64,000 nt of DNA from Aliishimia ponticola (GCF_004803475.1 NZ_SRKY01000002.1:124001-188000), one strand, 5' to 3'. Counted from the first letter of the stretch, positions 8,780-18,320 are shown. Program-made: numbers and translations. Notes: generated from the sequence alone by a model not told the origin.

Positions 8780-9243
8780 GCGGGATGGGACGACATCGCG
8801 GCGGCGCGCCGGTCGGTTTCGTGACCGAACTGGGTCCGGTCGAGGCGGGGGCAGTGCTGTATCTGCGCCTGTGGTGCGATGGCCCGGAGTCGCAAGATCA
8901 GGTCCAGAACGATTTCGCGACCGCGCTTGGCCCGCATCAGGGGCGGCTTGCGGTGAAATCCTTCGAACAGCTTTGCGCCTTGTGCACGCGCCATGCGCGG
9001 CGACCGCTGATGCGGCATCACGTATCGTGCAAATGCCTTGGGGCGGATGAATCCTGCTTTGCCAACTTCATCGGCTATGCCAGCGAAGGCGAACGGGAAG
9101 ATGCGCTGATGATCGCGACCACCATGGTCAATCCGAATATGGCGCCGGCACTTGTCGGGCTGGCGCAAGAGTTCGGCTTGGCGCTGCGTTGCATGGCCGT
9201 AAAGGCCGGCAACAGTTTTGATACACCGACAATCCTTCACTGA
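8776..9243 (+). CDS. Uncharacterised protein coupled to hemP
   Basis: A 155-residue soluble protein I cannot assign. It has a Cys-rich middle: LCALCTRHARRPLMRHHVSC, CKCLGADESC and later ALRC. The Cys-x2-Cys and Cys-x-Cys spacings could bind a metal or Fe-S cluster, but this is inference. There is no signal peptide or membrane segment. Its start overlaps the hemP stop by 4 bases, and 17 bases separate it from the imelysin gene, so it belongs to the iron operon. The hemP coupling suggests a role in haem or iron handling. Confidence 0.65.
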   Translation: MSGMGRHRGGAPVGFVTELGPVEAGAVLYLRLWCDGPESQDQVQNDFATALGPHQGRLAVKSFEQLCALCTRHARRPLMRHHVSCKCLGADESCFANFIGYASEGEREDALMIATTMVNPNMAPALVGLAQEFGLALRCMAVKAGNSFDTPTILH

Positions 9244-9260
9244 ACGGGACACTTGAACGA

Positions 9261-10532
9261 ATGAAATCCTTGATCCTAGTAACGAGCGCCGCGGCACTGA
9301 GCCTTGGCTCCGCAGCGATGGCAGACGGGCAGGTGACGAAAGCCGCCGTGCTCGACACCTATGCCGATATCGCAGAGGCGACATATGCGGATAGCCTGAC
9401 AACGGCCAAGCGGCTTCAGGCGGCGGTGGATGCGCTGATCGCGAACCCGTCCGCAGAGGCGCTGGAGCAGGCGAAAGCCGCATGGATCGCGGCGCGCGTG
9501 CCTTACCAGCAAAGCGAAGTGTACCGGTTCGGCAATGCGATTGTTGATGACTGGGAAGGCAAGGTGAATGCGTGGCCGCTGGACGAGGGGCTGATCGACT
9601 ATGTTGACGCCTCCTATGGCGGGCCGAGCGACGAGAACGAGGCCGCTGTCCTGAATGTCATCGCGACGCCCAGCTTCACGCTGTCGGGCGAAACCGTTGA
9701 TGCATCCAAGATCACGCCCGCGCTGCTGGAAGAAACCCTGCAAGAAGCGGATGGGGTCGAGGCCAACGTAGCGACCGGTTACCACGCGATTGAATTTCTG
9801 CTGTGGGGCCAGGATCTGAATGGTCACGCGGCCGGTGCCGGAGCGCGCCCCTGGACCGATTACGCCACGGGTGACGACTGCACAGGCGGTCATTGCGACC
9901 GGCGCAGTGAATATCTGAAAGCCGCATCCGATCTGCTGGTGTCCGACCTGGAATGGATGGCCGCACAATGGGCCGATGGCGGCGCCGCGCGGGCCGAGGT
10001 CATGGCCGATGAGGATGCCGGAATCAGCGCGATGCTGACCGGTATGGGCTCGCTGTCCTATGGGGAACAAGCAGGGGAGCGGATGCGCCTTGGCCTGATG
10101 CTGAACGACCCCGAGGAAGAGCATGATTGCTTCTCCGACAACACCCATAACAGCCACTATTACGACGGGATGGGCGTTCAGAACGTCTATCTGGGCGAAT
10201 ATGTGCGGGTCGATGGCTCGCTCGTCACTGGGCCGTCGCTGTCCGATCTGGTCGCGGAACATGACGCGACGCTGGATGCTGAGATGACGGTGAAACTGTC
10301 GCAGACCATGATGGCGCTGGGCCGGATCAAGACCGCCGCAGAAGCCGGCTTTGCCTATGACATGATGCTGGAACGCGGCAATGCGGCGGGCGAAGCACTG
10401 GTCATGGGCGGTGTGAACGGCCTGATCGATCAGACCAAGACCATCGAACGCGTTGTCGCCGCTCTGGGCGTATCGGCCATCGATTTCGAAGGGTCTGACA
10501 GCCTCGACAACCCGGATGCCGTTTTCCAGTAA
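9261..10532 (+). CDS. Imelysin-family iron-regulated periplasmic protein (first copy)
   Basis: A 423-residue exported protein with a clear signal peptide (MKSLILVTSAAALSLGSAAMA). The imelysin (peptidase M75/ICMP) fold is indicated by the helical repeat beginning AKAAWIAARVPYQQSEVYRFG and the motif GYHAIEFLLWGQDLNG, which matches the family G-x-H-x-x-E signature near residue 175. Family members (IrpA, EfeO M75 domain) are iron-regulated and bind metal in the periplasm. It has a shorter, divergent paralogue in the same operon at 12796. The Bfd-like gene follows after 21 bases. Confidence 0.9.
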   Translation: MKSLILVTSAAALSLGSAAMADGQVTKAAVLDTYADIAEATYADSLTTAKRLQAAVDALIANPSAEALEQAKAAWIAARVPYQQSEVYRFGNAIVDDWEGKVNAWPLDEGLIDYVDASYGGPSDENEAAVLNVIATPSFTLSGETVDASKITPALLEETLQEADGVEANVATGYHAIEFLLWGQDLNGHAAGAGARPWTDYATGDDCTGGHCDRRSEYLKAASDLLVSDLEWMAAQWADGGAARAEVMADEDAGISAMLTGMGSLSYGEQAGERMRLGLMLNDPEEEHDCFSDNTHNSHYYDGMGVQNVYLGEYVRVDGSLVTGPSLSDLVAEHDATLDAEMTVKLSQTMMALGRIKTAAEAGFAYDMMLERGNAAGEALVMGGVNGLIDQTKTIERVVAALGVSAIDFEGSDSLDNPDAVFQ

Positions 10533-10553
10533 GCACGCAAAGGTTCCGCCGCC

Positions 10554-10841
10554 ATGATCGTTTGTCACTGCATGCACATCACCGATCACGACATCCATTC
10601 GGCAATCGAGTGGATGCGGGCGGCGGACCCGATGACCATCATTACGCCGCGCAAGGTGTATCGTGCCTTGAACAAGGAAGCAGATTGCGGGGGCTGCATG
10701 TCTCTCTTTCTGGACACGATGCGCCAAAACGATAAGTTGCAGGTACCAATGCTCCGTAAGCCAGCCGTTTCAGGTCAGCCAGCGGCACTCATAGAGGAAT
10801 CTGGGACATGCAAGGCGACGCAAAGGTCATCGAATATCTGA
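10554..10841 (+). CDS. Bacterioferritin-associated ferredoxin-like [2Fe-2S] protein
   Basis: A 95-residue protein whose first 60 residues match Bfd: Cys4 and Cys6 in MIVCHC, then Cys45 and Cys48 in DCGGC, the four ligands of a BFD-type [2Fe-2S] cluster. Bfd passes electrons to bacterioferritin to release stored iron as Fe(II). Typical Bfd is about 65-75 residues, so the Ser/Thr-rich tail after residue 65 is extra. The tail overlaps the start of the bacterioferritin gene by 34 bases in another frame. Placement directly before bfr fits the role. Confidence 0.88.
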   Translation: MIVCHCMHITDHDIHSAIEWMRAADPMTIITPRKVYRALNKEADCGGCMSLFLDTMRQNDKLQVPMLRKPAVSGQPAALIEESGTCKATQRSSNI

Positions 10842-11293
10842 ACCGTGCTCTGCGCAGCGAACTGACTGCGATCAGCCAATATTGGTTGCACTACAAGCTG
10901 CAAGAGGACTGGGGGCTGGGCCACATGGCCAAGAAAAGCCGCGAGGAAAGCATCGAAGAGATGAACCACGCGGACAAGCTGATTGAACGGATCATCTTCC
11001 TTGAAGGGCATCCGAATCTGCAAAAACTCGACGCTTTGCGTATCGGCCAAAACCCGAAAGAAGCGCTGGAGTGCGATTTGGCCGCAGAGCAAGAAGCGCG
11101 CGCCATGTATAAAGAGGCAAGCGAATACTGCCGGGAGGCCGGGGACTATGTCACGATGGAGCTTTTCAAAGAGCTTCTGACTGACGAAGAGGGTCACATC
11201 GACTTCCTGGAGACACAGCTAGACCTGTACGAACGTGTCGGTGCGGAGAATTATGCACAGCTTAACGCTTCCAAAATGGACGAGGCCGAGTAG
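10808..11293 (+). CDS. bfr: Bacterioferritin
   Basis: A 161-residue ferritin-like iron-storage protein that forms a 24-subunit cage. All ferroxidase ligands are present at canonical positions: Glu18, Glu51, His54, Glu94, Glu127 and His130. Met52, the axial haem ligand at the subunit dimer interface, is also present, so this is a true haem bacterioferritin rather than a Dps or FtnA. GAGGA lies about 10 bases upstream of the start. The gene overlaps both neighbours, so Bfd and Bfr synthesis is probably coupled. Confidence 0.96.
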   Translation: MQGDAKVIEYLNRALRSELTAISQYWLHYKLQEDWGLGHMAKKSREESIEEMNHADKLIERIIFLEGHPNLQKLDALRIGQNPKEALECDLAAEQEARAMYKEASEYCREAGDYVTMELFKELLTDEEGHIDFLETQLDLYERVGAENYAQLNASKMDEAE

Positions 11294-12794
11294 CCTCGCT
11301 GCGGCATTGGCTGCGGCGGCATCCGTCGCCGTGGCCGGGCCACTTGACGAACCTCACCTGAACATCATTCCCCGAACCGAAGCGGAGGCCGCGCGCATCG
11401 CCGCCGCGACCGCTTTGACGTCGGATTTCAGCGCGCCGGGCCGGTTCGAAGAGATGTCGGCCGGGGCTGCAACCGTGCGCGTGACGCCGGACGCGAATGC
11501 ATTTTCGCAGCCCTCCGGCAATATCTCCTTCGAGCATGAGCTGGATTTCAAGGTCGGCAACGGTCTGTTCCGCAAGATCTGGGTGTCGTCACCCTCTTCG
11601 ACCTTGGCGTCTGACGGATTGGGCCCGCTTTACAATGCGCGCTCGTGCCAGCGCTGTCACATCAAGGATGGGCGCGGTCATGCGCCGGAAAACGCGGAAG
11701 ACAACGCGATTTCGATGTTCCTGCGCATTTCCATTCCGGGCAAGCCCGAAGATGCGATCCCCGAAATCAAGGACTATATCGCCAGCCTGCCGGACCCGAC
11801 CTATGGCACGCAATTGCAGGACTTCAGCGTCGCGGGCCACCCGGCTGAATACCGGCTGCAGGTGGATTACGACCCGGTGGAGGTCCCGCTGTCAGGCGGG
11901 CAGGTCGTCACGCTGCGCCGCCCGACCTACACCGCCGCTGATCTGGGCTACGGTCCGCTGCATCCCGATGCGATGCTCAGCCCCCGTGTTGCGCCGCAGA
12001 TGATCGGTCTGGGGTTGCTCGAAGCGGTGCCTGCCGCCGATATCCTTGCCCTTGCCGACCCTGACGATGCCGATGGTGACGGGATTTCCGGGCGCGCGAA
12101 TATCGTCTGGTCCCATGAATTCGGCCAGCCCATGTTGGGGCGGTTCGGTTTGAAGGCGGGCAATCCGACCATCAAGGAACAATCGGCATCCGCTTTTGTC
12201 GGCGATATCGGGATCTCCAACCCGATCTTCCCGGCGGCTTCCGGTGAATGCACCGATCTTCAGGCCGATTGCCAGGCGGCCCCCCATGGCGACGGGGATG
12301 ATCGCGGCTTTGAGATCGACGACGAAGGATTGGACCTGGTGACCTTCTACAGCCGCAATCTTGCGGTTCCGGCGCGGCGCAATGTGGACGACCCGGAGGT
12401 GCTGCGCGGCAAAGAGTTGTTCTATGCCACCGGATGCACGTCCTGCCACCGACCCGCCTTTGTGACCCATCGCCTCAAGGATCAACCGGAGCAAAGCTTT
12501 CAGTTGATCTGGCCCTATACCGACATGCTCTTGCATGACATGGGGCCGGGCTTGGCCGACAACCGGCCCGAAGCCCGGGCGACCGGGACTGAATGGCGGA
12601 CGCCGCCGCTTTGGGGTGTCGGCCTGACCAGCCAGGTGTCGGGCCACACGCAGTTCCTGCATGACGGGCGCGCGCGCTCCCTGCTGGAGGCGATCCTGTG
12701 GCATGGCGGCGAGGCGCAGCCGCATCGCGACAGCGTCGTTGACATGCCCCCCGTCGACCGTGATGCCCTGATCAAGTTTTTGGAAAGTCTGTGA
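11253..12794 (+). CDS. Di-haem oxidoreductase (DUF1111/DHOR family)
   Basis: A 513-residue exported c-type cytochrome. The N terminus is a signal peptide ([20 protein letters not shown]). Two haem-binding motifs are visible, CQRCH at residues 132-136 and CTSCH at 395-399, the arrangement of the thiol-oxidoreductase-like di-haem family distantly related to MauG and [22 protein letters not shown] segment is typical and may bind calcium. The start at 11253 (GGAG upstream) was preferred over an upstream GTG at 11235. It sits between two imelysin genes, so a periplasmic iron redox step is a reasonable inference. Confidence 0.88.
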   Translation: MHSLTLPKWTRPSSLAAALAAAASVAVAGPLDEPHLNIIPRTEAEAARIAAATALTSDFSAPGRFEEMSAGAATVRVTPDANAFSQPSGNISFEHELDFKVGNGLFRKIWVSSPSSTLASDGLGPLYNARSCQRCHIKDGRGHAPENAEDNAISMFLRISIPGKPEDAIPEIKDYIASLPDPTYGTQLQDFSVAGHPAEYRLQVDYDPVEVPLSGGQVVTLRRPTYTAADLGYGPLHPDAMLSPRVAPQMIGLGLLEAVPAADILALADPDDADGDGISGRANIVWSHEFGQPMLGRFGLKAGNPTIKEQSASAFVGDIGISNPIFPAASGECTDLQADCQAAPHGDGDDRGFEIDDEGLDLVTFYSRNLAVPARRNVDDPEVLRGKELFYATGCTSCHRPAFVTHRLKDQPEQSFQLIWPYTDMLLHDMGPGLADNRPEARATGTEWRTPPLWGVGLTSQVSGHTQFLHDGRARSLLEAILWHGGEAQPHRDSVVDMPPVDRDALIKFLESL

Positions 12795-12795
12795 C

Positions 12796-13788
12796 ATGAG
12801 ATTTCTCTCTCTCGCCCTAAGCATCCTGTTGCCTGCCGCACATATCGTGCAGGCGGCGGAGTCCGAGGCAATCGTGCAGGCGCATATCCTGCCGCGTTAT
12901 GCCTTGTTGGACTCCGAAACCGCCAAGCTTGCGGATGCCGCAGAGGCCGATTGCCGCCCGCAGTCAGAGGCGCTTCAGACGGCCTATCATTCCGCATTCG
13001 ATGCATGGATCGGCGTCGCGCATCTGCGCTTTGGCCCATCCGAACAGGGCGACCGCGCCTTTGCGCTCGCCTTTTGGCCGGACCCGCGCGGATCGACGCC
13101 CAAGGCGCTGGGCGCGCTTATCCGCGATGCGGACCCGGCCTTGGATGCGGCGGACAGCTTTGCCAGCGTGTCGATTGCCGCGCGTGGGTTCTATGCGCTG
13201 GAATACCTGCTGTATGATCCGGCCTTCAAAGATGCGCAGACAGCGGAATACCAATGCCGTTTGATCACCGCCATCACGCAGGACATTCACCGGAATGCAG
13301 CTGCGATCCGGGCGGGATGGGAAGACGGGTATGGCGCGCTTTTGGCGCATCCGGGCAATGACACCTATCGCAGCGCGGACGAGGCGACGCGGCAAGTGTT
13401 CACCGCCTTGTCCACGGGGCTGGAATTCAACGCCGACACCCGGCTTGGGCGTCCCTTGGGCACCTTCGACCGCCCACGTCCCAACCGGGCAGAGGCGCGT
13501 CGCTCTGGCAGGTCGCTGCGCCATGTGGTGCTGTCGCTGGCCTCGCTCCGGGAACTGGCCGGTCTGATTTCGGACAGCGATGCAGAGCTCGACCGAAAAT
13601 TCGAACTTGCGCTGGAGCGCGCAGACCGGCTGGACGATCCGATCTTTGCCGGTGTGGCCGATCCGGCAAAGCGGTTCCGGGTCGAAGCGTTGCAACAAAG
13701 CGTTCGCGACATTCGGTCGGTCCTGTCCGAACATGTCGGCCCAAGGCTGGGCATCGCAGCCGGGTTCAACTCGATGGATGGCGACTGA
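12796..13788 (+). CDS. Imelysin-family periplasmic protein (second copy)
   Basis: A 330-residue exported protein with signal peptide MRFLSLALSILLPAAHIVQA. It shares the imelysin pattern with the first copy, including a conserved GFYALEYLLYDP segment where the first copy has GYHAIEFLLWGQ; the His of the G-x-H-x-x-E motif is replaced by Tyr. It is about 90 residues shorter than the first copy. It starts 1 base after the di-haem oxidoreductase stop, and its own stop overlaps the next start. Loss of the His suggests that metal binding differs between the two paralogues. Confidence 0.85.
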   Translation: MRFLSLALSILLPAAHIVQAAESEAIVQAHILPRYALLDSETAKLADAAEADCRPQSEALQTAYHSAFDAWIGVAHLRFGPSEQGDRAFALAFWPDPRGSTPKALGALIRDADPALDAADSFASVSIAARGFYALEYLLYDPAFKDAQTAEYQCRLITAITQDIHRNAAAIRAGWEDGYGALLAHPGNDTYRSADEATRQVFTALSTGLEFNADTRLGRPLGTFDRPRPNRAEARRSGRSLRHVVLSLASLRELAGLISDSDAELDRKFELALERADRLDDPIFAGVADPAKRFRVEALQQSVRDIRSVLSEHVGPRLGIAAGFNSMDGD

Positions 13789-14864
13789 TGCGGGGGCGTG
13801 TCATGCAGGGGCGGCGATCCTTTCTGACGGGGCTTTTGGCAGCGGGGTTGTGCCCGCGCCCGACATGGGCCGATGCGGGTGGCCCTGCATTTCTAAGCGC
13901 AGCGCGCCGACCGGATGGGGGCTATGTGTTGTGCGGTCTGGCCCATGACGGTCAGATCATTTTTGAATTGCCGTTGCCCTCGCGCGGGCATGCAGCGGCA
14001 GCGCATCCGATCCGCGCAGAGGCGGTCGCCTTTGCCCGGCGACCCGGCAATTTCGCCATTGTCATCGACTGCGCCAATGGTGCGCAGATTGTGCGCCTCG
14101 ATGCGCCAGAGGGACGCCATTTCTATGGCCACGGGGTCTTTGCCGAAGGCGGGGACATTCTTCTGACGACGGAAAACGATTTCGACGCAGCGCGCGGGGT
14201 TGTCGGGGTCTGGGATGTGCGTGCGGGCTATAAGCGGATCGGCGAATTCGAATCCCACGGCATTGGCCCCCATGACATCAAGCTGTTGCCCGATGGCCGG
14301 ACCTTGGTGGTGGCCAATGGCGGTATCGAAACCCATCCCGAAACCGGACGCACCAAGCTGAACATCCCCACGATGCGGCCCAATCTGACCTATCTGTCAC
14401 TGGACGGGCAGGCGCTGGCGCAGGTGGAACTGGATGCCGCGCTGCACAAGAATTCCATCCGGCATCTGGCGGTTGCGGGGGATGGCCGGGTCGGCTTTGC
14501 GATGCAATGGGAAGGCGATGTGTCCGAGGCGCCGCCGCTTTTGGGGCTGCACAAACTGTCCGAGGGCGGGCCAGCGCAGCTTTGCGGCGCGGACACGGCA
14601 CGTGCCATGCATGGGTATCTTGGCAGTATCGCGATGAACGGCGGAACGCTGGCGGTGACATCGCCGCGCGGCGGCTTGGTGCAAGAGTTTTCCACCCAGA
14701 CGCTGGAGATGCAGCGCACGCAGGCGATCACCGATGTCTGCGGCATCGCGCCCGAGGCAAAAGGCTTCGTCGTCACCAGCGGCACGGGCCTTGTTCTTGG
14801 ACCGGGCCAGCCGGTTCAGCATTCGCGCCAATGGGACAACCATCTGGTGCCTGTAACGGGCTGA
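13788..14864 (+). CDS. DUF1513 beta-propeller protein with Tat signal
   Basis: A 358-residue protein with a twin-arginine export signal (GRRSFLTGLLAAGLC), so it is exported folded. The mature part has repeated strand-turn units such as GHGVFAEGGDILLTTEND, GPHDIKLLPDGRTLVVANGGIETHP and a C-terminal GFVVTSGTG, fitting the seven-bladed propeller predicted for DUF1513. A second ATG at 13803, with a G-rich stretch upstream, is an equally possible start. It is the last gene of the imelysin/di-haem group, an association also seen in other proteobacteria. Function unknown; a cofactor or iron-binding scaffold is inference. Confidence 0.85.
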   Translation: MRGRVMQGRRSFLTGLLAAGLCPRPTWADAGGPAFLSAARRPDGGYVLCGLAHDGQIIFELPLPSRGHAAAAHPIRAEAVAFARRPGNFAIVIDCANGAQIVRLDAPEGRHFYGHGVFAEGGDILLTTENDFDAARGVVGVWDVRAGYKRIGEFESHGIGPHDIKLLPDGRTLVVANGGIETHPETGRTKLNIPTMRPNLTYLSLDGQALAQVELDAALHKNSIRHLAVAGDGRVGFAMQWEGDVSEAPPLLGLHKLSEGGPAQLCGADTARAMHGYLGSIAMNGGTLAVTSPRGGLVQEFSTQTLEMQRTQAITDVCGIAPEAKGFVVTSGTGLVLGPGQPVQHSRQWDNHLVPVTG

Positions 14865-14909
14865 CCGCGACCCCGGCGGACACTGGATTCCGGCGGGGCC
14901 TTACGGCGG

Positions 14910-15719
14910 TCAGGAAAACGCGATCAAACGCTCAACCGGGATTTCCTTGATCAGCCGCGAGTCTTGCAGCGGCACGAAGGTCACCTGAAAGCCGGACGGG
15001 GCCAGATCGCAAATCGCGAAGCCGGTGCCTTCGATCACCCGTAGCGCATCGCTGCGCGTCAGATCGACGGTTGACTGCTGACCCATCGTCACCACCAGCG
15101 GCACGCCTTCCCAGAAAGCGACGCGGTTCATATGCACGTGACCGCACAGAACGGCGGCCACATCATATGAACGGATCAGCTCTGCCAAACCATCGGTGCT
15201 TCGCTGGTCAAGGGACGTCCACACGGCCCCTTCCGGATCAAGGCGCGGCGGATGATGAATCGCGACCACCTTTCGCGCGTCGGGGTGTTTGGCAAAGGTC
15301 TTTGCGGCGGTGGCGAGTTGTCCATCGTCCAGCGCGCCAGAGACTTTGCCCGGAACGGATGTGTCCAGCGCAATCACATGCACGCCCGCCACCATGTCAT
15401 CCCTGTCGACAGGGCCATCGGGCGCGGCTGGGTGGCCGGGGAAAACCGCATGCCAGGCCTCGCGCTTGTCATGATTCCCCAGAGTGGTGATGACCGGAGG
15501 GGTCACACGCTCCAGCCGTGATTTGACTAGTCGATAGCTCAGCTCATCGCCGATATTGGTCAGATCGCCCGAGGCCAGCACGAAGTCGGGCTGCGGGTCC
15601 AGCCGCTCAAGCGCGTCAAGAAGTTTGTCCAAGGTGCCGACGGTGTCGGTCTGTCGGTTCGGATCGTCCGTATCGGGGGCGGAGACGTGCAGGTCGGTGA
15701 TATGCACAAATCGGGTCAT
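14910..15719 (-). CDS. Calcineurin-like metallophosphoesterase (CpdA/GpdQ type)
   Basis: A 269-residue cytosolic enzyme of the class III cyclic nucleotide phosphodiesterase type. The dinuclear metal site is complete: DLHVS near residue 9, GDLTN, GNHDKRE, a lone His in VAIHHPP, and GHVHMN. Substrates in this family include cAMP and glycerophosphodiesters. It starts 14 bases after the last gene of an oligopeptide-type ABC importer on the same strand, so it is probably co-transcribed and may act on the imported molecule. Which phosphodiester it uses is not determined. Confidence 0.88.
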   Translation of the reverse strand: MTRFVHITDLHVSAPDTDDPNRQTDTVGTLDKLLDALERLDPQPDFVLASGDLTNIGDELSYRLVKSRLERVTPPVITTLGNHDKREAWHAVFPGHPAAPDGPVDRDDMVAGVHVIALDTSVPGKVSGALDDGQLATAAKTFAKHPDARKVVAIHHPPRLDPEGAVWTSLDQRSTDGLAELIRSYDVAAVLCGHVHMNRVAFWEGVPLVVTMGQQSTVDLTRSDALRVIEGTGFAICDLAPSGFQVTFVPLQDSRLIKEIPVERLIAFS

Positions 15720-15733
15720 GGTGCGGTCTGCTT

Positions 15734-16546
15734 TCAGGTGGTTGTTCGGGCCGGGGCGCTGTGGCCGGCGGGGGTGACCCGCGCCGCATCCAGCAGCATG
15801 GTGGTATAATCCGTCTGCGGGTTCGTCAGGATTGCCTGCGCCGGTCCTTGTTCGACGGTCCGACCGTTACGCAGCACGAGAAGATGGTCACACAGGTTCG
15901 CAACCACGGCGAGGTCATGGGTGACGAACAGCATCGCAAGGCCGAATTCGTCTTGCAGGTCCAGCAGCAGGTTGAGGATTTGCGCACGCACCGACACATC
16001 CAGTGCCGAAACGGCCTCATCCGCGACCAGCAGGCGGGGTTTCGTGATGATGGCGCGGGCAATGGCGATGCGTTGGCGCTGCCCGCCCGAGAATTCATGC
16101 GGATACCGTTCCGCGTCCGATGCGCTCAGGCCCACGCGCTCAAAGGTCTGTGCAATCTGCGCCGGGGCGGGCTGCTGCCCGGTTGCGCGCAGGGGTTGGC
16201 CCACGGACCAGCCGACCGGGCGGCGCGGATCAAGAGAGCCGAAAGGATCCTGAAATACCATCTGGAAGGTCTGGCGGCGCTGGCGCAAGATGTGTTCGGG
16301 CAGGGCGTGCAGGTCTTCACCGCCCAGCAAGACGCGCCCGTTATCGGGGGCCTCGAACCCCATGACAAGCCGTGCCAGCGTTGTCTTGCCAGACCCGCTT
16401 TCGCCCACGATCCCGTAGGTCTCCCCGGCGTTCAAGGTCAGTGAAGCATTGTCCAGCGCGACCAGAGGTTCCGGCCGATGCAGTAGTCTCTGGCGCGGCC
16501 TCGGATAGCGGCGCGTCACGTTTTGAATGTCCAGCAGGGCGCTCAT
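15734..16546 (-). CDS. Oligopeptide-type ABC transporter, ATPase 2 (DppF/OppF)
   Basis: A 270-residue ATPase with Walker A GESGSGKTTL, signature FSGGQRQRIAIARA, Walker B LLVADEAVSALD and H-loop VTHDLAVV. The start at 16546 gives MSALLDIQNVTRRYPRP and overlaps the stop of the partner ATPase by 4 bases (ATGA); the upstream extension of the frame is a shadow of that partner. DppF/OppF proteins pair with DppD/OppD to drive peptide, nickel or sugar-oligomer uptake. All catalytic motifs are intact. Confidence 0.9.
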   Translation of the reverse strand: MSALLDIQNVTRRYPRPRQRLLHRPEPLVALDNASLTLNAGETYGIVGESGSGKTTLARLVMGFEAPDNGRVLLGGEDLHALPEHILRQRRQTFQMVFQDPFGSLDPRRPVGWSVGQPLRATGQQPAPAQIAQTFERVGLSASDAERYPHEFSGGQRQRIAIARAIITKPRLLVADEAVSALDVSVRAQILNLLLDLQDEFGLAMLFVTHDLAVVANLCDHLLVLRNGRTVEQGPAQAILTNPQTDYTTMLLDAARVTPAGHSAPARTTT

Positions 16547-17499
16547 ATCGATGGGTCCGGCAGGTGATGGCACGCGGCGCTGCGGCCGGGCGACAGGGAT
16601 GTTTCCGACGGGCGCGTTGCCGCGCAGCGGGGCAGTTCGACATGGCAGCGACCGGCAAAACGGCACCCAAGTGGCAGATCGGCCATGGCCGGAACATTGC
16701 CCGGCACCACGGGCAGGCGCCGCCGCAGTTGCCCTGCATCCAGTGGCGGGCGCGCGGCCAGAAGACCTTGGGTATAGGGATGCTGCGGCGCGCGCAGCAC
16801 CTCGGCCACGGGGCCGCGTTCGACAACCTCGCCGCCATACATCACGGCAACATCATCAACCGTACGGGCCACCGCCGCGAGATCGTGACTGATAAAGACC
16901 AGCGCCATGCCGCGATCCCGAGCCAGCCTGACCAGCAATTCGGTGATCCGCAGCCCCACATGGGCATCAAGCGCGGTCGTCGGCTCATCCGCGATCAGAA
17001 GCGCCGGATCACAGGCGAGGGCCAGTGCGATCAGCACGCGCTGGCGTTGTCCGCCTGAAAGTTCGTGCGGGTATTGCCGGGCCTTCAAGGCAGGTTCCTG
17101 AATCCCGGTCTCGTCCAGAAGTTCCAGCATCCGCTGCTGCGCCGCTTTACGGTCCAACCGAAGATGCAGGCGGAGCGGTTCCATCACGGTGTCACCCACC
17201 CGGCGCAGGGGGTTCAGCGCGCTGGCCGGTTCCTGAAAAACCATCGCAACCCGCCGCGCGCGCAAGCTGCGCCACTGGCGGTCGGCGGCGGTGGACATGT
17301 CCTGACCATCCACATGCAACTGCCCATCCAGTTTGGCGCTGCTGGGCAACATGCCCATTAGCGTCAGCCCCAGCATGGATTTGCCGCTGCCGGACTCGCC
17401 CACGATGCCGAGCCGTTGGCCGGGATCAAGCTGAAGTGACACATCGCGCAGCGCCGCGTGTGAGCCAAAGCGCACGGTGATACCACTGGCCCGGATCAT
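16543..17499 (-). CDS. Oligopeptide-type ABC transporter, ATPase 1 (DppD/OppD)
   Basis: A 318-residue ATPase. Walker A is GESGSGKSML, the signature is LSGGQRQRVLIALA, Walker B is LLIADEPTTALD, and the C-terminal oligopeptide-transporter extension ends with the Cys-containing segment GCRFAGRCHVELPRC. That region often carries a 4Fe-4S-like Cys cluster in OppD/DppD. The start at 17499 gives MIRASGITVRFGSH and overlaps the permease stop by 4 bases. It forms the motor with the following DppF-like gene. Confidence 0.9.
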   Translation of the reverse strand: MIRASGITVRFGSHAALRDVSLQLDPGQRLGIVGESGSGKSMLGLTLMGMLPSSAKLDGQLHVDGQDMSTAADRQWRSLRARRVAMVFQEPASALNPLRRVGDTVMEPLRLHLRLDRKAAQQRMLELLDETGIQEPALKARQYPHELSGGQRQRVLIALALACDPALLIADEPTTALDAHVGLRITELLVRLARDRGMALVFISHDLAAVARTVDDVAVMYGGEVVERGPVAEVLRAPQHPYTQGLLAARPPLDAGQLRRRLPVVPGNVPAMADLPLGCRFAGRCHVELPRCAATRPSETSLSPGRSAACHHLPDPSI

Positions 17500-18320
17500 G
17501 CGCGTGTCCTCGCCAGTCGCGGATCGGTGACATCGCGCAGGCCGTCGCCCAAAAGGCCAAAGCCCAGCACGGCAAGGATGATGCACAGCCCCGGATAAAT
17601 CGCCAGTTCCGGCGCGAGATACATCAGCGTTTGCGCTTCGCTCAGCATCCGTCCCCATGACGGCATTGGCGGCTGAGCGCCCAGCCCCAGATAGGAGAGA
17701 GCCGCTTCGGCCAGGATCGCGACGGCAAATTCGATCGTGGCCTGCACGATGATCGGGGCTGCGATGTTGGGCAGGATGTGGTCGCGGGTCAGCGCGGCAC
17801 GGCCCATGCCAGCGGCCTGGCCCGCCAGTACGAAATCCCGCGTCCAGATCTGGTTTGCCGCCCCGCGTGCGACCCGCGCGAAGACGGGGATGTTGATGAA
17901 CGCGATGGCAAGGATCGCATTGCTCAGCGATGGCCCAAAGGCCGCGGCCAGCATGATCGCGAAGAGCAGCGCGGGAAAGGCAAAGCCAAGATCGACCAGA
18001 CGCATGACGATGGCCTCGACCCAGCCGCCCCATGCGGAGGCGGCCAGCCCCAGAAGGGTGCCAATCGCCCCGCCAAGTCCAACCGCGACGAAGGCGACGG
18101 TCAGCGAGTTGACGGATGCCGCCATCAGCAGGCTGACCACGTCGCGGCCCAGTTGATCGGTGCCCAGCCAATGCTCTGCCGAGGGGGCGGCGAATTTGGC
18201 GGGAATATCAAGAAGGGTGTGATCGTAGGGGGTCCAGACCAGTGACAGAAGGGCAATGGCCGTCATCATCGCCACCAGCGCACCGCCGATCCACAGGTTG
18301 ACGGGCGCGCGCCGGATCAT
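17496..18320 (-). CDS. Oligopeptide-type ABC transporter, permease 2 (DppC/OppC)
   Basis: A 274-residue inner-membrane permease with about six hydrophobic segments. N-terminal features include HWLGTDQLGRDVVSLLMAA, the classic DppC motif after the first membrane span. The ATPase coupling loop is ARVARGAANQIWTRDFVLAGQAAGMG. It overlaps both neighbours by 4 bases, consistent with stoichiometric synthesis with the DppB-like partner. Confidence 0.92.
   Translation of the reverse strand: MIRRAPVNLWIGGALVAMMTAIALLSLVWTPYDHTLLDIPAKFAAPSAEHWLGTDQLGRDVVSLLMAASVNSLTVAFVAVGLGGAIGTLLGLAASAWGGWVEAIVMRLVDLGFAFPALLFAIMLAAAFGPSLSNAILAIAFINIPVFARVARGAANQIWTRDFVLAGQAAGMGRAALTRDHILPNIAAPIIVQATIEFAVAILAEAALSYLGLGAQPPMPSWGRMLSEAQTLMYLAPELAIYPGLCIILAVLGFGLLGDGLRDVTDPRLARTRA

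Noticed and set aside
10554-11293. Bfd-Bfr fusion
   Set aside because: The two reading frames differ and each has its own start and stop; they overlap by 34 bases only.
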